A stretch of DNA of 64,000 bases from Aplidium turbinatum (Eukaryota > Chordata > Ascidiacea > Aplousobranchia > Polyclinidae), in contig OU964934.1 of NCBI GenBank assembly GCA_918807975.1, positions 6,138,001-6,202,000 of the forward strand. Direction: 5' to 3'. Below, in pieces: positions 22,990-34,735 of the stretch (position 1 is the first letter of the stretch; every line of letters starts with the position of its first letter). The notes below the pieces were generated by a model. The model made no database searches. It was not told where the DNA came from and saw only the letters and a list, made by a program, of their open reading frames with translations. The position numbers and the translations under genes were made by a program.

Positions 22990-23448
22990 ATGGAAGATTT
23001 AATTAAAGAGAAAATTGATCCAAAAGATATGATAAAGTTTGAGAAAAAATTTCAACAAGAAGAAGCTATGGGAGAGGTTTCTGATACGACCAAGTTTGAA
23101 TACGCTTGGTGTTTAATAAGGACACCTTACTCAGAAGACTGGAATACTGCCATAAAGTATTTTAAAGATTTATATGAAAAAGGGGACAATAATGCAAAGC
23201 GTGACTACCTCTTTTGCATTGCACTTGCTGAGTACAAATTAAAAAATTATGACGAAGCGCTTCATATTTGTGAATCTATATTGAAATTCCAGCCACACAA
23301 CCAGCAAGTAATTCAGTTGAAGGAGCTAATTGAAACTACGATGAGAAACCGAGGTCTGGTAGGAATGGCTGCAGTTGGAGGAGCCAGTTTAGTGGTTGGT
23401 GCTGGACTAGCACTGCTTGGTGCTCTTGTTATAACAAAAAAGACATAA
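22990..23448 (+). CDS. FIS1: mitochondrial fission 1 protein, single exon
   Basis: This 152-residue protein is the same length as human FIS1. Its N-terminal region has KFEKKFQQEEA followed by FEYAWCLIR, the family signature. A TPR-like helical bundle covers about residues 34-105 (RDYLFCIALAEYKL, DEALHICESIL). The tail RGLVGMAAVGG begins a membrane anchor at about 123-148, followed by short basic KK. FIS1 sits in the outer membrane of mitochondria and peroxisomes with its bundle in the cytosol, and takes part in recruiting the fission machinery. The ATG at 22990 (MEDLIKEK) is preferred over an upstream non-ATG codon. The gene has no intron here, whereas vertebrate FIS1 has several. No AATAAA was identified close downstream. 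Confidence 0.97.
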   Translation: MEDLIKEKIDPKDMIKFEKKFQQEEAMGEVSDTTKFEYAWCLIRTPYSEDWNTAIKYFKDLYEKGDNNAKRDYLFCIALAEYKLKNYDEALHICESILKFQPHNQQVIQLKELIETTMRNRGLVGMAAVGGASLVVGAGLALLGALVITKKT

Positions 23449-26399
23449 TTTTAAATGAAGTTAGAAATGTTCGCACAATGACTACTTGACAATGTGCATG
23501 CTTAGTAATTTATGTCAAATACAGTAGAATCATGTTTAGCTAATATTCATACGGTACCTGAAGAAAAAATTGAACGAAACGTCAAGTCAGGCTAAACATC
23601 AACTTAAGTATTCTCATGGAATTTCCAACCAACTATACCAAATCTTTTTGTTTATAAGCAGAGGCTTAGGCTATTCAAGATAAAAACGATCCTGGGAAGA
23701 GATTTAAGTAGAATCATAAACATAACAACCACTGTAAATACAGACCGTTGCGTAAATATCTCATAATTCTTAAAAATATGTTTTAATGCAATGCAGATTA
23801 TATCGTATTCGATTATCTCATTTTGCAAAACTAGACATTTGGAGCATTATCTCTGGAAGATAGTTAATGATTGCTTAATTAATTAATAATCTCCTGTTGC
23901 TTAAGGCAGCAGCTGTTTGGGGAAGACAAATTGAAACTAACAATCGCATAGCTTGAAAGTATGAAAACAGATAAAATGTAAGAAAACAAACTAAAGGATT
24001 GCCACGATTCTTCATGACAGTCTGTCAGACACCAGAATTGTCAATGTGGCCGGTGTATGATTTTTTATCGACACTAAAAATGGTGTCGAGATAGATGACA
24101 TACTGAAACCCTATATTCAAATTTACCAGACTTAGTTCAGTATATATGAAATCATAGATGTATATACCATTTGGACCAGGGAAAAAGTATCAAATTACCA
24201 TAGACAGATTCTACTGTATAACTTTTGTTGAAATAGTGATATGTTAAATATATAGTTGTTTTTTTAGTACTGCATTTCTATCAGAAAAGTGCGAGTTATA
24301 CATTACATAAATATGCATTATTAAGCCAAATCAAATTTACGTCTTTTTATTGCTCTTATTTAGTTGTTTGTAATTTACTTAGGTTGATGTTGCTTAATTG
24401 GATGCTGTAAAATGGTCTGGTGTTTTATATTTTGTTTTGAAAATTTGGATACACTATTTGTGGTTTTCTTAGCATGTCTGCGTTTTGTTACAAATATTTG
24501 AAAGAACTAGAAAGAACACAAGGGATCTATTTGTGTGTGTAGCCAATATCTATAAACAGCCAATACAGCAGCCAATAGCCAGCAGCAGCAGCCAATAGCC
24601 AAACAGCCATAGCCAATTTCTAATTTAAAAATGTAATTGTGTAGTTATAAAACCGTACTGTTTGTTACATAGAAAGTTTGTCATTCCTTTAAAAATTTGA
24701 ATTATGTTTTATGCACACCATTCAAACAGTCTAAGCTAGGCCTAGTGGTTTCAAGCTCAGTGTGATTAATACTATGTTCATTCATCTTGTCCGAAATTGT
24801 TTGAAAACTGGCTTTTTTAACCAGTAAAGCAACTGGAATCTTTGCAGCATCTTTGGGATTAAAACTATTAAGGTATTCCAATTTTAAGTATGCTTAAGCA
24901 GAGAAGGTCATCATGGAGGTACATTTTTGGAAAAAAAAATAGCAAAAGTTCAGTGGCTTCCATCCACACAGTCATCGATTTAACAATTTTATTACCGATA
25001 GGCTACTTATCTTAAAAAATTACCAGGATTGTAAGTTGTGTTAGTATTTACAAAACAAAGCACCGTTGCCAGTTAACAAATGGCAAAGAATGATCATTCT
25101 GAGTATATGCATTTTAATGTTTATATTTTAAAACATATACCAAAAATGTTCTCTTAAACGTAAAACGGAATCACCCCCAAAAATTTCCTCTCATCTAATT
25201 TCATTTTCTCCAGTTTACCAACCACTGGCCTAAACAGTTAATTTTTTTACAAGTTTTTTTTTAAACAAAATTTCACCGACATTTTTGCCGCTTTGCTGTA
25301 CTATTTTCACTGTGATTTGGTGAAGTTATGTTGTCATAACTACAACCCAATGAAAATTGGTGTTGCTAAAACGTAATTGTTTAGATCATGTTATTTTTTG
25401 TTGCTGAAAAAGTGTGAAGTGTTTATTGTACCGCTAAATTTACAAAAATTCTTGAATATATGCTTTTATGTACAAAACTTAAATAATGAATATCGTTATG
25501 CAGCAAAAGTTTTGTGTACACTAGGCTACTGACTGAATTAAAGCTGTTTTAAGCAAGATGTTTTTAATGCTCGCTTGGCTAATGAATTAACTTAACGGAA
25601 TATTAACTGAATTTCTTTCATCATTGCCTCGGTCAACTTTTATTTCAAAGAAGTAAAAATTGAAAGAGGAATATTGCCCTAAAGCCAACTGTTAGAGAAA
25701 AGCGCCACTTTAGCCATAACAATAGTCAATACTTAGTGCCAGTGAGCCAAACATTTAATTAAATTCAGCGCTCTTAAACCGTATTTTTGTTTTACATATA
25801 TGTTGTTGTACAATTATGTTGAGATAAACTGCTGAGAGCCCGAGTACTTTATGGAAGCAATTAATGAATTATTATCAGAATCTCATACTTGTATATATTG
25901 TCACAAATGGATATAGCTGTTTATCAAACAGGGTTACTAGATATCCTAGGTTACTCATTTTATGTTTTCTTTATTTTGTTATGACAAAGCATGGACTATG
26001 GACAAAGTAATCATCGGTGTGGCAAACCAGTAGTTTATAATCTTAAACTGTGGATTGTGACTGGGAATTGTCGTATGCATGCAGTGTCTTGTGCAACTTG
26101 GTTCTAATAACTGAGATGCTTAGTGAGTTTGAAGTTAAAACTGCCTGCACACATTTTCGATCCATATTTACTCGCACGTCTGTTCAAAAACTAGGGTCAG
26201 TTATTACAAAGCATCGGGGCCACTGTTGCATGCCACACTTTTCCCCAAAACCAAATTTTGATTTATAAAAGTTGCATATCGTATCTGTTGTTGCATCGCA
26301 CCCACTAAATCGACTTATGAAATTTTTCATACTGCTTTATATCACATTCCAGGAGCACGAGGTATGAAATTATAGCCAACAGCATTGCATAATATAATC
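23449..26399. other. FIS1-TDP1 intergenic region
   Basis: About 3 kb of AT-rich sequence without a recognised gene. It holds a CAGCCAATAG microsatellite-like array at 24540-24617 and a CTGAAGA...GAAACGTC motif at 23559-23588. Just before TDP1, ATCACATTCCAG at 26341-26352 looks like a splice acceptor. Confidence 0.5.
24540..24617. repeat. AGCCAATA/CAG simple tandem repeat
   Basis: Irregular copies of AGCCAATAGC with CAGCAGCAG insertions. Ordinary microsatellite slippage explains it. Confidence 0.8.
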
Positions 26400-28136
26400 A
26401 TGAAGCGTAGCACTGATTGGGCTTTGTCTAGCAGTGATGATGATGACGACAAGCGTAGCATACTTCCTTCGCCCCAATCAAACGAATTATTTGCAAGTCC
26501 GTCACGAATTAAAGAAAAGTTATTGAAGATGCGAAAGCCTGTTGACGAAAAACCTATTCCACTGTGTCCATTTAGTGATAGTTGTTACCGGAAGAACCCA
26601 ACTCATTTTCTTGAATATTCTCATCCAAAAAAGGAAAAATTGATTGTTTCTACAAGAAGCGAACCCGGTACCTCTGGTTCTGTAGTAGCAGAGGAAGATA
26701 TTCCAGCTAAAAAAATGAAGCTGAATTCATCCAGAAGACTTCATTCATCTCAAAGATCAGACAATGACCCAATAAAGGTGTGGGAATCTTCAGCCCCCAG
26801 TTATTTTCTGCTGACAACGTGCAGTGGCATTCCAAGGAAATATAACTATATGTCTCAAGACACAGAAGACAGAAAATTCCCACCCTCTTTGGGAATTTGC
26901 GACATTCTCTCGGAAAAGTTCGGAAACTTGATAAAATCGATCCAGTTCAACTACTGCATTGACGTTGAGTGGTTGATGACGCAGTACCCGAAGTCGTTCA
27001 GAAATAAACCTTTGCTTATCGTGCATGGAGAGCAAGGTGGGAATGCAATGCGACTGCGGGCTGATGCCGAACCTTACCCTAATATTCAGCTGTGTAGAGT
27101 TGATCTTCCTCCTTACGGAACACACCACACAAAGATGATGCTACTTCTTTATGAGGAAGGTCTTCGCGTTGTCATATCAACAGCTAATCTCGTTGATCAA
27201 GATTGGAGTCAAAAATCCCAGGGATTCTACATGAGTCCAATATTCCCATCAGTTAGTGGAAGCGAGTGTGAATTTCAGAGCGATCTCATACAATATCTAA
27301 TCGCATACAAAAAGTCACCATTAAATCCGTGGATAACAATAATAAGGAATCACGACATGACATCGGCCGGCCATATCAGATTGATTGGGTCAGTACCTGG
27401 TCGCCATACTGGTTCTGATATATCATCGTGGGGCCATATGAGATTACGTAAACTGCTGAGGTCAAAAGTGAAAAGGATAGACTCCAGCTGGCCTGTGATT
27501 GGTCAGTTTTCCAGCATTGGCTCGCTTGGAGTGAACGAGAACAAGTGGTTGTGTGGTGAGTGGCTGACCAGTATGACGTCATGCGATCCTGGAAAGTTTC
27601 TTGGTCGGTCGAGCAGCCAGTCGCCTTTGAAGTTGATCTTTCCAACGGTTGATAATGTCCGTTGCAGCTTAACTGGCTACCCGGCTGGAGCGTCTCTGCC
27701 GTACAGTGCTTCCAACGCCAAAAAACAGAAATGGCTTGAACCATTTCTGCACCAATGGAAATCCGACTACGCAGGGCGTACTGAGGCCTCCCCCCACATC
27801 AAGACCTATACTCGCATATCCCCATTCGACACTAACATCAGGTTGCCATGGTTTCTCTTGACAAGCGCCAACTTATCCAAGGCTGCTTGGGGAGTACTAG
27901 AGAAAAATTCAACTCAACTGGCGATAAAATCGTTTGAACTAGGAATCTTGTTTATTCCAAGCGATGCTAAAGATTTGTATTTTCACATTGATTCAGAATC
28001 TAAGCATAAAAATCGTTTTTCTCTTCCCTTCTCTCTACCATTAATTCCGTACGGACGTGAGGACCAACCTTGGACCTGGGACGCTCCTCACACTGAAGCC
28101 CCCGATCGCTATGGCAACGTGTGGGTCCCCTCTTAG
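26400..28136 (+). CDS. TDP1: tyrosyl-DNA phosphodiesterase 1 with N-terminal PBZ-like zinc finger
   Basis: This 578-residue protein is a phospholipase-D-fold repair enzyme that removes trapped topoisomerase I peptides from DNA 3' ends. The first HKN set is H243-x-K245 (THHTKMM) with N263 (STANL); the second is H466-x-K468 (PHIKTY) with N491 (SANLSKAAWG). The C-terminal NVWVPS matches the family end. Residues 53-75 form a PBZ-like C2H2 finger, LCPFSDSCYRKNPTHFLEYS plus HP: C56, C62, H69 and H75. This finger, known from APLF and CHFR, binds poly(ADP-ribose); human TDP1 lacks it. The leader is rich in Ser/Asp, like other TDP1 N-termini. The ATG at 26400 is chosen because the frame upstream starts only at TTG. 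It has one exon, against many in vertebrates. An acceptor-like CATTCCAG lies 48 bp upstream. Confidence 0.97.
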   Translation: MKRSTDWALSSSDDDDDKRSILPSPQSNELFASPSRIKEKLLKMRKPVDEKPIPLCPFSDSCYRKNPTHFLEYSHPKKEKLIVSTRSEPGTSGSVVAEEDIPAKKMKLNSSRRLHSSQRSDNDPIKVWESSAPSYFLLTTCSGIPRKYNYMSQDTEDRKFPPSLGICDILSEKFGNLIKSIQFNYCIDVEWLMTQYPKSFRNKPLLIVHGEQGGNAMRLRADAEPYPNIQLCRVDLPPYGTHHTKMMLLLYEEGLRVVISTANLVDQDWSQKSQGFYMSPIFPSVSGSECEFQSDLIQYLIAYKKSPLNPWITIIRNHDMTSAGHIRLIGSVPGRHTGSDISSWGHMRLRKLLRSKVKRIDSSWPVIGQFSSIGSLGVNENKWLCGEWLTSMTSCDPGKFLGRSSSQSPLKLIFPTVDNVRCSLTGYPAGASLPYSASNAKKQKWLEPFLHQWKSDYAGRTEASPHIKTYTRISPFDTNIRLPWFLLTSANLSKAAWGVLEKNSTQLAIKSFELGILFIPSDAKDLYFHIDSESKHKNRFSLPFSLPLIPYGREDQPWTWDAPHTEAPDRYGNVWVPS

Positions 28137-29145
28137 TTGCAATATTGTTCCACAGCAGCGTTGCTCTTCATGTGGGACACACTTTTTTATGATTGTACTC
28201 CTCACTCCCATGTTGCTTGAGTTGTTTTGCGTCTACTCCAACATGCTCAAAATCTTCTTAAATGACAAAATATAATAATAATGCATTCATGTTTATTTTG
28301 CGATGGTGACAGCTTACAGAACACTGTCATCACAGATGCAGCGCAACAGACAGCTAGAACTAGTAACAGGACATGTAGGTAGTTTAGGTACCGTAGCATA
28401 GCTGCTCTGATTTACGCGGGCTTTTGAGCGTATCAAAATGACATTCTTACCACTTGGCACGCAATTGAAAAAATTGATGCAAAATCTTAGTGGAATTTGC
28501 CGAAATCACTCAATCTGTCACATTTTAGACAGTCCTGACAAACTGGTCCGCCTTATTTTTGAGTGCCCTGTAGGCTATTCCCATTTGTTTACCTTGTTGC
28601 TCATTCATGCTTCCCAGGCAGCAAAAATCGTTGTTTTTATATTTAGTCAACGTCTGTAGACGAATTGAATTGATCAATGTAGAAATGGCGAATTTTGCTG
28701 TATGGGTTGTGACCTCAAGAAACCTTCTATTCGACTAACTTCTAGATCGGTTGTTTTTGACCTCCTTTTGGCACGCCCCCCTTTAACAATGATTTCATGT
28801 TTTGCTCCCCCTCCCCCCCAGTTTTGAACTACCGTATTTAAGCTTAATATGAAAATTAATTTTGTTTTTGTTGGTCTTGACAGCAACTTATGAAAATTAT
28901 TTAATGCTGTTTGCTTTCAAGGCATTTACAGTAACTTAGATGAACTTTGCTTGATAAGTCCACTCAAAGTTAGTAGCCTATGTGCGAGTTCAGTGTAAGA
29001 TTTAGGCCACTGCAGAAGATTACTGGATTTCCTTGTTACCTCAACTTTTCTAATTGTATAGTTTAGTTATGAAACCTTAAATTAGGATGTATTTTTTGGA
29101 CAACCTACAATCATTCGTGTGATGCATTTGCTGAAAATGGTCGCT
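28137..29145. other. region after TDP1; no gene
   Basis: AT-rich 3' flank. No canonical AATAAA stands out right after the stop. The stretch 28285-28350 resembles 14075-14160 (CACTG...ATCACAGATG...CAACAGACG), a weak repeat. Confidence 0.4.
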
Positions 29146-29189
29146 AACAGTCCTCACACCCGTTGGTCGACGTTGCCTTACATGCGAAG

Positions 29190-29690
29190 GTGGGAGCTCT
29201 CGATGTTGGGGTTTCTCAGTGAAGGTAAGTCGACCCTTGTGTTCTACCAGAAACAACGTTTGTGGTACCGTACCGGTGCCGAAATAGAACAAAATCCCGA
29301 AAGCGGATTAAGCTGTTTCGTGCCACATAACACCCCACCAGTGTCTGAGGGCTGGATGAATACGGAATAATTGTCAATCCTACAAAATCTGAATTAGTGT
29401 TCTTAGGACATCTGGTGTGCGACCCACCCCTGACAAGGTCAAGGCAATTTCTAATTTTCCCTTGCCTGAAATAACAAAGCACTTAAGACAATATCTTAAT
29501 TGGCATGATGAGCTAGGCCTACTATCCCAAATTCCTACCACATAACACCCCACCAGCCACCTATTTCAGGCTGATGGGGCTCCGGATGTTGGGTTGCTCA
29601 GCGAAGGCAAGTCGACCCTTGTGTTCTACCAGAAACAACTTAGGGTTGTGGTACCCAAATAGAGCGAAATCTCGAAAGCGGATTAAGCTG
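29190..29690 (+). repeat. pair of about 130-bp direct repeats around a retroelement fragment
   Basis: About 29190-29325 and 29570-29690 share AAGTCGACCCTTGTGTTCTA and GAAAGCGGATTAAGCTGT. The retroelement piece lies between them. Confidence 0.7.
29355..29515 (+). mobile_element. Ty3/Gypsy-like pol fossil, short fragment
   Basis: The text YGIIVNPTKSE, FLGHLV and ISNFPLPEITKHLR resembles the reverse-transcriptase region of Ty3/Gypsy LTR retrotransposons. It is an isolated old and broken fragment; no LTRs or other domains were recognised. Confidence 0.65.
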
Positions 29691-29695
29691 TCCTA

Positions 29696-31294
29696 ATATT
29701 TACAATCCGGCTGCATCTCCTTACACAGGTTGAAAAAGCAACTACAAAAGCTCCAGATTTTCACAAAGCACTCGGCAAAGCTGACTACCTTGATATTAAG
29801 TTCAAGACACCCTTCATTGCTTTACTGGATGATAAGGATTTTCGATAAACAACACAATGAGTGTTAAAAGATATTTTTAAACACTTAAAAGACTTACTGT
29901 TTGTTTTACGCAGCCTAGGCTATAGCGAAGCCAGATTACTGAACAAAGGCAACAAAAACTCTGTACGATATGCATAATGCCCTACTTGTGATTTCCAGTT
30001 CCGTTCTTAAAACTATAAATGGCAAAAAAGAGTTCAGGACATTGTAATTATTACCATGCAAAAAAGATTAAATACCGTTGAAAAGCTGAATTCCTCAAGA
30101 GGATAGTGCTCCTCCTGGTTAAAACCACTGTTGTAGACAGTACCGTTGGCAGAGGTGTCCAGGGAATACTTTTGGACCCACGGGCCAGGGATAATTCGAG
30201 GGGCCGTAACCTTGTTAGTTGCTAGGGAGTTTGAAGAAACCACCGCGTATTTTCAGATATGGTTTACGGTAATGTTTTTTTTTTTATCGCATGGGTACCA
30301 GGCACAGATTATCTTCTCAGCGTCCCTGGTTGTAGATAGATTTGATTCAGGCACTTTGAAGAGGTAGCTTAGCGGCAACCAGTCAGTAGGCTACCAGTCA
30401 CTGCAACATAGATAGAATTCATATGTAATGAGAGAGAGATGATTTATCAACACAATGGATGAAAAAAAATTGATACAACTTCAATCGTGAGCTACTGCAG
30501 AATGTCGCTTCGTAAATTTTATTTCGTATGTTATTTGCTCTGAGGATGTGCATTGACATGGTGCGCGAAACGTCAGTTAAGCAAGAAAACAACTTGTGTG
30601 TTCTGCACGTTGTAATTACTGTTAGATGCGATAATATACCTGATAAACATTCAAACTTTTCAGTAGGCCTACCGGTATTCTAAAAATAAGTTATTGAATT
30701 ACTTTTCCCAGTTTGAAATCCTCAAAAAATTAGTTTCAATTCATACCTGCCTTTAATTTCAAAACAAAAATTTTAGATCAAATTTGAAAAACTTGCATTG
30801 TAGCTGGCTATTCTTTGTAGGATATGCTTCTTTAAATCTCGGTTTAGCCTGAAATTGTTTTCTTTTCCCTCAAAAGGTTTACTTAAGCTCGCCTTTCTTA
30901 ATCTAGATTCGTCCCTCTAACATTTTGTAGGCTATCAAGATGTGATTCGGTTCTTTTCAAAAAAAAAAAAAAAAAAAAAAAGAACAAGGTCGCATCCACA
31001 CACCACACACGTCAACTTGTTTTGGTCTAGTATTTTGAATACTTCAAATAAAAACAATTCTAGGTAAATGGACCTTTTGTGCTTAACAAGATTTTTTATA
31101 TTGCAGGCCATTTTTAAATTGGTATCACGTTCAACATGCAAAGGTTTGGTTACCTTTGTGGCAATGCTCTGGCAACATCACTTTCTGGAAATAGGTTGTT
31201 GAATTCGAGCAAGGCCAAGGAACACCATTTGTCAATTGTCAAGTCAATGTGACATTTTCTGCAAAGTACCGGTTTGTTAATACTTCGTCAAGGC
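29696..31294. other. no gene recognised
   Basis: A 69-codon minus-strand frame (30034-30243) shows no known domain. A CTGAGGATG...GCGAAACGTC motif lies at 30540-30575, and a 21-base poly-A run at 30960-30981. Confidence 0.4.
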
Positions 31295-31544
31295 CTAGCC
31301 CTTTGAGGACCATTAATTTTCCCCCAAAAAATATTTATGTAGAATTTGCTTGTTTACTCTTCAAATGTCATATAAACAACACCTACGCAAAAAAAAATTA
31401 AAAAAGGATGTCTATCCTAAAATTAAGCATATATATCCAATGCTACGTTAGGGTAGCAGCAATGGCAAATTTTTATAGTTAACTGGGGGGTAATCGGCCT
31501 AATTTTATGGGACACATATGTCCCAGCGGTCCTCAAAGGGCTAG
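31295..31544. mobile_element. about 245-bp MITE with exact 13-bp inverted ends
   Basis: CCCTTTGAGGACC at 31299-31311 and its reverse complement at 31528-31540 are flanked by CTAG on each side. The centre is AT-rich. CTAG is palindromic, so a 4-bp TSD or longer inverted ends cannot be told apart. Confidence 0.8.
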
Positions 31545-31598
31545 GATATCGAGGACGATGTTGGTGACATGCAACGTCGGCTTCCATTTCCGCATGCA

Positions 31599-31760
31599 AT
31601 TACCCACATTGGAAAGTTTGGCCTGCGCGGGGGATAAATCCCCCGCGCACTTCAATTTCCAGCCGCGGTGTCAGCCGCGCAATTCACGAAAAATCACAAG
31701 CGCAGCCGCGCAATTCACTAAAAATCACAACCTCAGCCGCGCAAAATCGCTTCGGCCAGC
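31599..31760. repeat. GC-rich repeat with hairpin and GCCGCGCAATTCAC units
   Basis: It has a perfect hairpin GCGCGGGGGAT/ATCCCCCGCGC at 31625-31648, then three units around CAGCCGCGCAATTCAC. An inverted relative lies at about 38000-38117 (TTCAAACTTTCCAATCTGGG). Confidence 0.7.
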
Positions 31761-32740
31761 CGCGAGAATGCAACTAAATAATCGCAACAATTCTATCGTT
31801 TTATGCAAAAACCACTCGTGAGTTTTTGTTAAATCGAGAAAATCAACAATTTATGTTCCATTGTTTCATCTTATGTGACGTAACAACGAAAATTTCCCAC
31901 CCTCGCAGTGCTTCCACTTTGAAGGATTTTATCCAGAAATTGGGATTTTTCAACGCTTCGAAGGATAAAAAAAGGAAATGAAGATCGGAAGGATTTTTTA
32001 AGGATTTTTAACAATTTTACAAGGAAATTTTGTCTTAAAAAGGGAATTCTTGTTTTTAGCACTTTTAAAGAAAATATTATTAACATTCCCTTTCAAAAGT
32101 TCTAAAAATGATTGGAATAACGATGATCAGCTGGTTTCCGTCGTCACTCGCCACCAGGAACCCCCTCTCACTCCCTTTCCTATTCTCGCCTTTCTGTCGC
32201 TTGATTTCTATTTTCGCCATTTTGGGAATTGGACGTGAGTGCAGTGAGTGAGTTGTTCTCAATTCTTTTAGTTAAAATCAGGTAATCCGTTGATTTACAG
32301 TTGAACTTGAGTAGCAATGACAAAGTTCACTGAGCTTCGACGTAGGCTACAGTTAGGCATGATAAGCTTAGGCTAGTGGTATCCTTCCGGTTTAGAAAAG
32401 TTAGTTATAGCCTAGCCTATGCTAACCTATTATGCTGTCATAATAATAGAGCTAGCTAGGCTGTGTATGTGTAGGCCTATAGTCTAGGCCTACAGCACAG
32501 ATACTGTAGGCTACACAGACTGAGTCAGCTTCATGAATAGGCCTAGTATCTTGAAGTTTTTCACCAATCTCAGATCATTGTGAAGACGTTGCTGACAAAG
32601 AGAAAATTTTGGGGAATATTTGCATCCCCCCGCCAAACTTTTAGGGGGAATAATTCTCCTCTCTCCGGGATTTACGCCTATGATGGCTACCCATTGACAA
32701 ACTGGTGTCGTTATTTAATGATTTTCATATTTTTCAGACG
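31761..32740. other. no gene recognised
   Basis: Contains a dense patch of TAGGCCTA-type words at 32460-32545. No coding region supported. Confidence 0.4.
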
Positions 32741-33297
32741 TGCTTAATACTTATTCTTAAACGGCGATCAAAACAGGATATTTGTGGAGGAGTAAGTAAA
32801 AAAAGAACGAAAAGCGGACATGAAAAAACGTTGATGTCCTTTTGCTTAGTTTGCTTTGAGCAAAACAAAAGTAAATTTTGGTTTGGAAGATTCAATACTT
32901 CAACATCAAAAGCACACATTGGTTCTGTTCACAAGAATTGCAATGTCTCAACGGACAAAATTGTCTCAGAACACAGCCCGCTAGCAAAAGAGGCGTTGAA
33001 GGCTTATCAACGTACCCTCACTTCCAAGTAGGCCTAGCCTAAGTCTGGTAAAATGCCGTACGTTTTTCTGCTGAAGTGTGGTCAAACTATGTTTCTGATT
33101 TCAACTTTGTTTTAGCTTAGCCTTGTTGCTAACAAATATTTTTTAGTCTGTGCCGAACCATCATTTTCTGCCCAGAAGCGCAAACTGTTTTTTTGAACAG
33201 GACAAACTCAGAGAAACAAGACAATTTATGTAACATTCACGAATTTTACAGTAATATAATAACTCGACGACCAACGTATAACTGTAACTTATAGATT
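32741..33297 (+). CDS. candidate two-exon gene with BED-like zinc finger
   Basis: Exon 1 (about 32741-33028) follows a TTTTTCAG acceptor and ends at AA|GTAGGC. Exon 2 (about 33147-33297) follows ATTTTTTAG. Joining them keeps frame and gives an end of about 50 residues. Exon 1 encodes FCLVCFEQNKS, then FNTSTSKAHIGSVHKN: C-x2-C and H-x4-H with the NTS-x-x-x-H look of a BED finger. BED fingers bind DNA and mostly come from hAT transposases. No catalytic domain follows. It may be a domesticated fragment or simply remains; an upstream exon would be needed. Confidence 0.4.
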
Positions 33298-33937
33298 TAT
33301 AGAATGTATCTTGTATAATAGTAGGCTATAATTATAACAACTTTTTAGGAAATTGATTACATGTCACGTTGATTCGGTTAATGATTTCGTGTCTACTTCC
33401 ACTTTTTCGGAAAGTAACAAACCCGAAAACAGCAACATCCAAATCCAATCCGGCATTCATTGATTTAGCGAAATCACCAACGAAACCACTAAAGAAGTTA
33501 CCACCGCCTGATTCAGACAACGTGGATGATGCCTACCAGGATTTATCGATGCAAAACATGAATAGCCTACCCTGCCGCCTTCATATCTGGCTCTTGAGTG
33601 TTTAAATAACATTAGACATAAATTTTTTTGCTATTATTGTGGTCTCCCTGTGTACAGACTGTAGGCTACTAATTTCATTACCGTACTATACTCTACCAGT
33701 TAGCCTACAATTACAGTGTAACCAGACGCAGTAAGTTATAATATGATGAAGATGATATTTAACAGTGCATTTATGTAAACATAAATTTGCAAGTTATAAT
33801 GCCAAAGTTTGAAGTACAGATGTCAAGCAAAATTTGTCTCCCCCGAACACTTTGACTATTTTTGACCAAAAATAGCCCTTTTTGGTAGTCATTTTTGAAC
33901 CAACAATGTCAAAAATTTTCCTCAAAATTGGCATGAT
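33298..33937. other. no gene recognised
   Basis: A 78-codon frame (33369-33605, PLKKLPPPDSDN) lacks a domain. It could be a later exon of the BED-finger candidate but is not supported. Confidence 0.3.
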
Positions 33938-34080
33938 CAGTGGCGTACGCAAGGGGGGGGGGGGGGGGCATTGGGCCATGCCCTCCCCCCGTTAAAAATG
34001 TTTTAGAAGTTAACGACGTAGATTAAGGCATTTAATATGTTTTGCATTGCTCTGTCAAAGCAATTACTGTAACAATGTTG
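33938..34080 (+). mobile_element. end fragment of the hAT at 41589-42832
   Basis: It begins CAGTGGCGTACGCAAGGGG and matches the reverse complement of about 42690-42832 for 140 bases, including GACGTAGATTAAGGCATTTA. The other end is missing. Confidence 0.75.
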
Positions 34081-34218
34081 TTTTATAGACTAAGCCAATA
34101 CGAAATACATAGCCCAATCCACCTACCCCACCCCAAGTATGCCAATGTAGCATAGTGTTCTGTAAGCCTATTATAGTGATTAGTGAGAGAGAAATGGATA
34201 AAGTCTAAACTAGGGATA

Positions 34219-34735
34219 TCAATGGCCAGTGGCATAGCCAAGGGGGGGGGGTTGGGCCTTGGGGGATACAACCCCACTTTGGCACGCGTGTGACGTCACG
34301 ATATTGAGAATGATGCTTTCAGTCTCTTTATGCTTGGGAATGATGGTTTCAGTCTAAAAAAAACTTGCCTAATTTTAAACAAAACTGCATTAAAAGAGCG
34401 AGTTTTGCCAATACCAAACATCTCAGCCAGGAATTAACAGCAAGAAAACATAGAGACTTAGCTTTATTTCCGAAAAATGCCGAAGAAAACATGATCTTAT
34501 CCTTTTGCTATGTCACCTGACAGCACCATTTTACAGAAATATTCATACCCACATTTTTGTTGAAAATGCTCACAGAATGCACCAAATTCAAAGTAATTTT
34601 TCAAAATTTTCTGGGGGAGGCCCCCCGGACCCCCCGCCGCTGAGTGTCGTCTTAAGAGAAAATGCCGTCGGGCTTCGCCCGCCGGTCGTCGAAACCCCCC
34701 CTTTCAAAATTCCTGGCTACGCTACTCTCAATGCC
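34219..34735. mobile_element. 501-bp hAT-type element with GC hairpins and 8-bp TSD
   Basis: The element at 34227-34727 starts CAGTGGCATAGCCAAGGGG and ends CCTGGCTACGCTACTC. The flanks are TCAATGGC (34219-34226) and TCAATGCC (34728-34735). The right half carries GGGCTTCGCCC-type hairpins shared with 20780-20998 and 36963-37110. Confidence 0.82.

Noticed and set aside
30034-30367. Overlapping small ORFs on both strands
   Set aside because: Balanced composition made the minus frame tempting, but no family was recognised and no splice structure is convincing.
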